A stretch of 64,000 bases of DNA, taken from positions 3,286,001-3,350,000 of the forward strand of contig NZ_CP108529.1 in the NCBI RefSeq assembly GCF_036002945.1, written 5' to 3'. Below, piece after piece: positions 62,473-64,000 of the stretch. Origin of the DNA: Streptomyces sp. NBC_01224 (lineage in GTDB: Bacteria > Actinomycetota > Actinomycetes > Streptomycetales > Streptomycetaceae). Both the position numbers and the translations under genes were made by a program. Position 1 is the first letter of the stretch. Every line of letters starts with the position of its first letter. The notes beneath the pieces are model-generated. The model saw only the letters and a program-made list of their open reading frames with translations, searched no databases and was not told the origin of the DNA.

Positions 62473-63684
62473 ATGGCTCTCCAAACGTCCGCGGAAGCTC
62501 CGCTGCCCGTCGGTGATGTGTCGCGGCTGATCGGGGGGTGGATCGACCGGCTCGGCGCCGTCTGGGTCGAGGGCCAGATCACCCAGTTGTCACGGCGGCC
62601 GGGCGCCGGGGTGGTGTTCCTGACGCTGCGCGACCCGTCTCAGGACATCTCGGTGAGCGTGACGTGCTTCCGCCAGGTCTTCGACCGGATCGCGGATGTC
62701 GTGACGGAGGGAGCGCGGGTCGTCGTGCTCGCCAAGCCCGAGTGGTACGCGCCGCGCGGCCAGCTGTCCCTGCGGGCCACGGAGATACGGCCGGTCGGCA
62801 TCGGTGAGCTGCTGGTCCGCCTTGAGCAGCTCAAGAAGTCGCTGGCCTCGGAGGGGCTCTTCGCGCTCGACCGGAAGAAGCCGCTGCCGTTCCTGCCGCA
62901 GCTGATCGGACTGGTCTGTGGCCGTGCCTCGGCGGCCGAGCGCGACGTTCTGGAGAACGCGCGGCGGCGATGGCCCGCGGTGCGGTTCGAGGTGCGTAAC
63001 ACGGCGGTGCAGGGGGTGCACGCGGTGAATCAGGTCGTCCAGGCCGTGAAGGAGCTGGACGATCTCCCGGACGTCGACGTGATCGTGGTGGCGCGGGGTG
63101 GCGGCAGCGTGGAGGATCTGCTGCCGTTCTCGGACGAGCAGCTGATCCGTACGGTCGCCGCGTGCCGTACGCCGGTGGTGTCGGCGATCGGTCATGAGCC
63201 GGACTCCCCGCTGCTCGACCTGGTCGCGGATCTGCGCGCCTCCACTCCGACGGATGCGGCGAAGAAGGTCGTGCCCGATGTGGGCGAGGAGCTGGAGCGG
63301 GTGCAGCAGCTGCGGGACCGTGCGTTGCGGACGGTACGGGGGTTGCTGGACCGGGAGGAGCGGGGGCTGGCGCATGCGCTGGGCCGGCCCGCGATGGAGC
63401 ATCCCCAGCGGATGGTGGACGAGCGGGCCTCGGAGATCGATGCGCTGATCGGGCGGGGTCGGCGGGTACTGGGGCATCTGCTGGACCGGGCGGACTCGGA
63501 GCTCGCCCATACCCGGGCGCGGGTGGTCGCGTTGTCGCCCGCGGCGACGCTGGAGCGCGGGTATGCGGTGCTGCAGCGGGCGGACGGCCATGTGGTGCGG
63601 GCTCCCGCGGACGCGGGGGTGCCGGGCGATCTGCTTCGGGCGCGGGTTTCGGGGGGCGAGTTCGCGGTGCGGGTGAGTGAGTGA
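62473..63684 (+). CDS. xseA: exodeoxyribonuclease VII large subunit
   Basis: A 403-residue subunit of the single-strand-specific DNA exonuclease. The N-terminal OB fold has [20 protein letters not shown]. The catalytic part contains [40 protein letters not shown] and [20 protein letters not shown]. It finishes with the long helical domain and [23 protein letters not shown] at 62473 is used; a TTG at 62443 would add ten residues. A G-rich stretch about 13 bases upstream may serve as ribosome site. xseB follows after 110 bases. Confidence 0.94.
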   Translation: MALQTSAEAPLPVGDVSRLIGGWIDRLGAVWVEGQITQLSRRPGAGVVFLTLRDPSQDISVSVTCFRQVFDRIADVVTEGARVVVLAKPEWYAPRGQLSLRATEIRPVGIGELLVRLEQLKKSLASEGLFALDRKKPLPFLPQLIGLVCGRASAAERDVLENARRRWPAVRFEVRNTAVQGVHAVNQVVQAVKELDDLPDVDVIVVARGGGSVEDLLPFSDEQLIRTVAACRTPVVSAIGHEPDSPLLDLVADLRASTPTDAAKKVVPDVGEELERVQQLRDRALRTVRGLLDREERGLAHALGRPAMEHPQRMVDERASEIDALIGRGRRVLGHLLDRADSELAHTRARVVALSPAATLERGYAVLQRADGHVVRAPADAGVPGDLLRARVSGGEFAVRVSE

Positions 63685-63794
63685 GCGGGGGTTCGGTGCT
63701 GGGGCGGACGAGGCGGACGGGCGCCGAGGCGGCTCGAAAGCGATGACGGGCGAGGTAGGAGGCTCCTGATGGGCCGGAACGTAGGGTGGGGCGC

Positions 63795-64000
63795 ATGACG
63801 GACGACGGGACTACGACGGCTGGTGCCGCGGGCACGCTCGGATACGAGCAGGCCCGTGACGAGCTGATCGAGGTGGTGCGCCGCCTGGAGGCGGGCGGTA
63901 CGACGCTGGAGGAGTCCCTCGCGCTGTGGGAGCGGGGCGAGGAGCTGGCGAAGGTGTGCCGGCACTGGCTGGAAGGCGCGCGCGCACGGCTGGACGCGGC
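63795..64000 (+). CDS. xseB: exodeoxyribonuclease VII small subunit, 3' end outside window
   Basis: Starts ATG 63795 with MTDDGTTTAGAAGTLGYEQA; the family core is RDELIEVVRRLEAGGTTLEE then SLALWERGEELAKVCRHWLE, which forms the helical arms that wrap the large subunit. At least 68 residues are visible; the frame is open at base 64000. Located in the normal place directly after xseA. Confidence 0.92.
   Translation, partial: MTDDGTTTAGAAGTLGYEQARDELIEVVRRLEAGGTTLEESLALWERGEELAKVCRHWLEGARARLDA

Overview
The window is high-GC actinobacterial chromosome, almost certainly Streptomyces. Third codon positions are nearly all G or C, GTG and TTG starts are common, several secreted proteins carry Tat or lipoprotein signals, and regulators are dense. 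The gene order xseB/xseA - APC permease - ispH - ppgK - small membrane protein - ychF at the right end is a conserved Streptomyces block.

Layout. 1-6.1 kb: an oligopeptide-binding protein (running off the left edge) and a three-subunit Sdh1-type succinate dehydrogenase or fumarate reductase operon (membrane anchor, flavoprotein, Fe-S protein). 6.1-17 kb: a MarR regulator with an isochorismatase-fold hydrolase, then a carbohydrate locus. That locus has a LacI regulator, a CE7 esterase, an ABC importer, a GH1 beta-glucosidase, a Tat-exported glucoamylase-like/GH144-type protein and a GH18-like membrane protein. A perfect 11-bp inverted repeat precedes the importer operon. 17-26.7 kb: TPM-domain protein plus PspA, a PAS-GAF-PP2C phosphatase, a related anti-sigma-type ATPase, Nudix, SPOR, GntR and threonine-synthase-like genes. 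26.8-37.2 kb: GH65 trehalase-like enzyme, an EamA exporter divergent from a MarR regulator over a double palindrome, two IPT/TIG-repeat proteins, an exported beta-carbonic anhydrase and a serine beta-lactamase-fold hydrolase.

37.4-42.6 kb is the most striking region. A 59-residue peptide with a charged, Cys-free N-terminal half and eight Cys in its last 36 residues is encoded with two MauD-like thioredoxin-fold membrane proteins, a MauE protein, an ABC exporter and a small signal-peptidase-like S26 protein. All lie on the minus strand, and several overlap by four bases. They are divergent from a small SARP regulator, across four heptamers spaced 11 bp apart. I read this as a candidate system that makes, disulfide-bonds, exports and cleaves a Cys-rich peptide. 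I know of no characterised example.

45.27-57.16 kb is a decayed integrative element in the 3' end of ychF. A 14-bp direct repeat flanks it, both copies encode the conserved ychF C-terminus followed by a stop, a truncated tyrosine recombinase lies beside the right copy, and the probable original ychF terminator is stranded at the left end. Its cargo includes a CPCC-type Cys-rich protein, a frameshifted HEAT-like gene, DUF6000, a PD-(D/E)XK nuclease-like protein with lower GC, an XRE/TPR regulator with a Nudix hydrolase, and a four-gene operon (unknown protein, degenerate aminoglycoside-phosphotransferase-fold protein, methyltransferase, HAD). Gene remnants of GNAT and CbrC type are also present. 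No CRISPR array, intact insertion sequence or convincing tRNA was seen.
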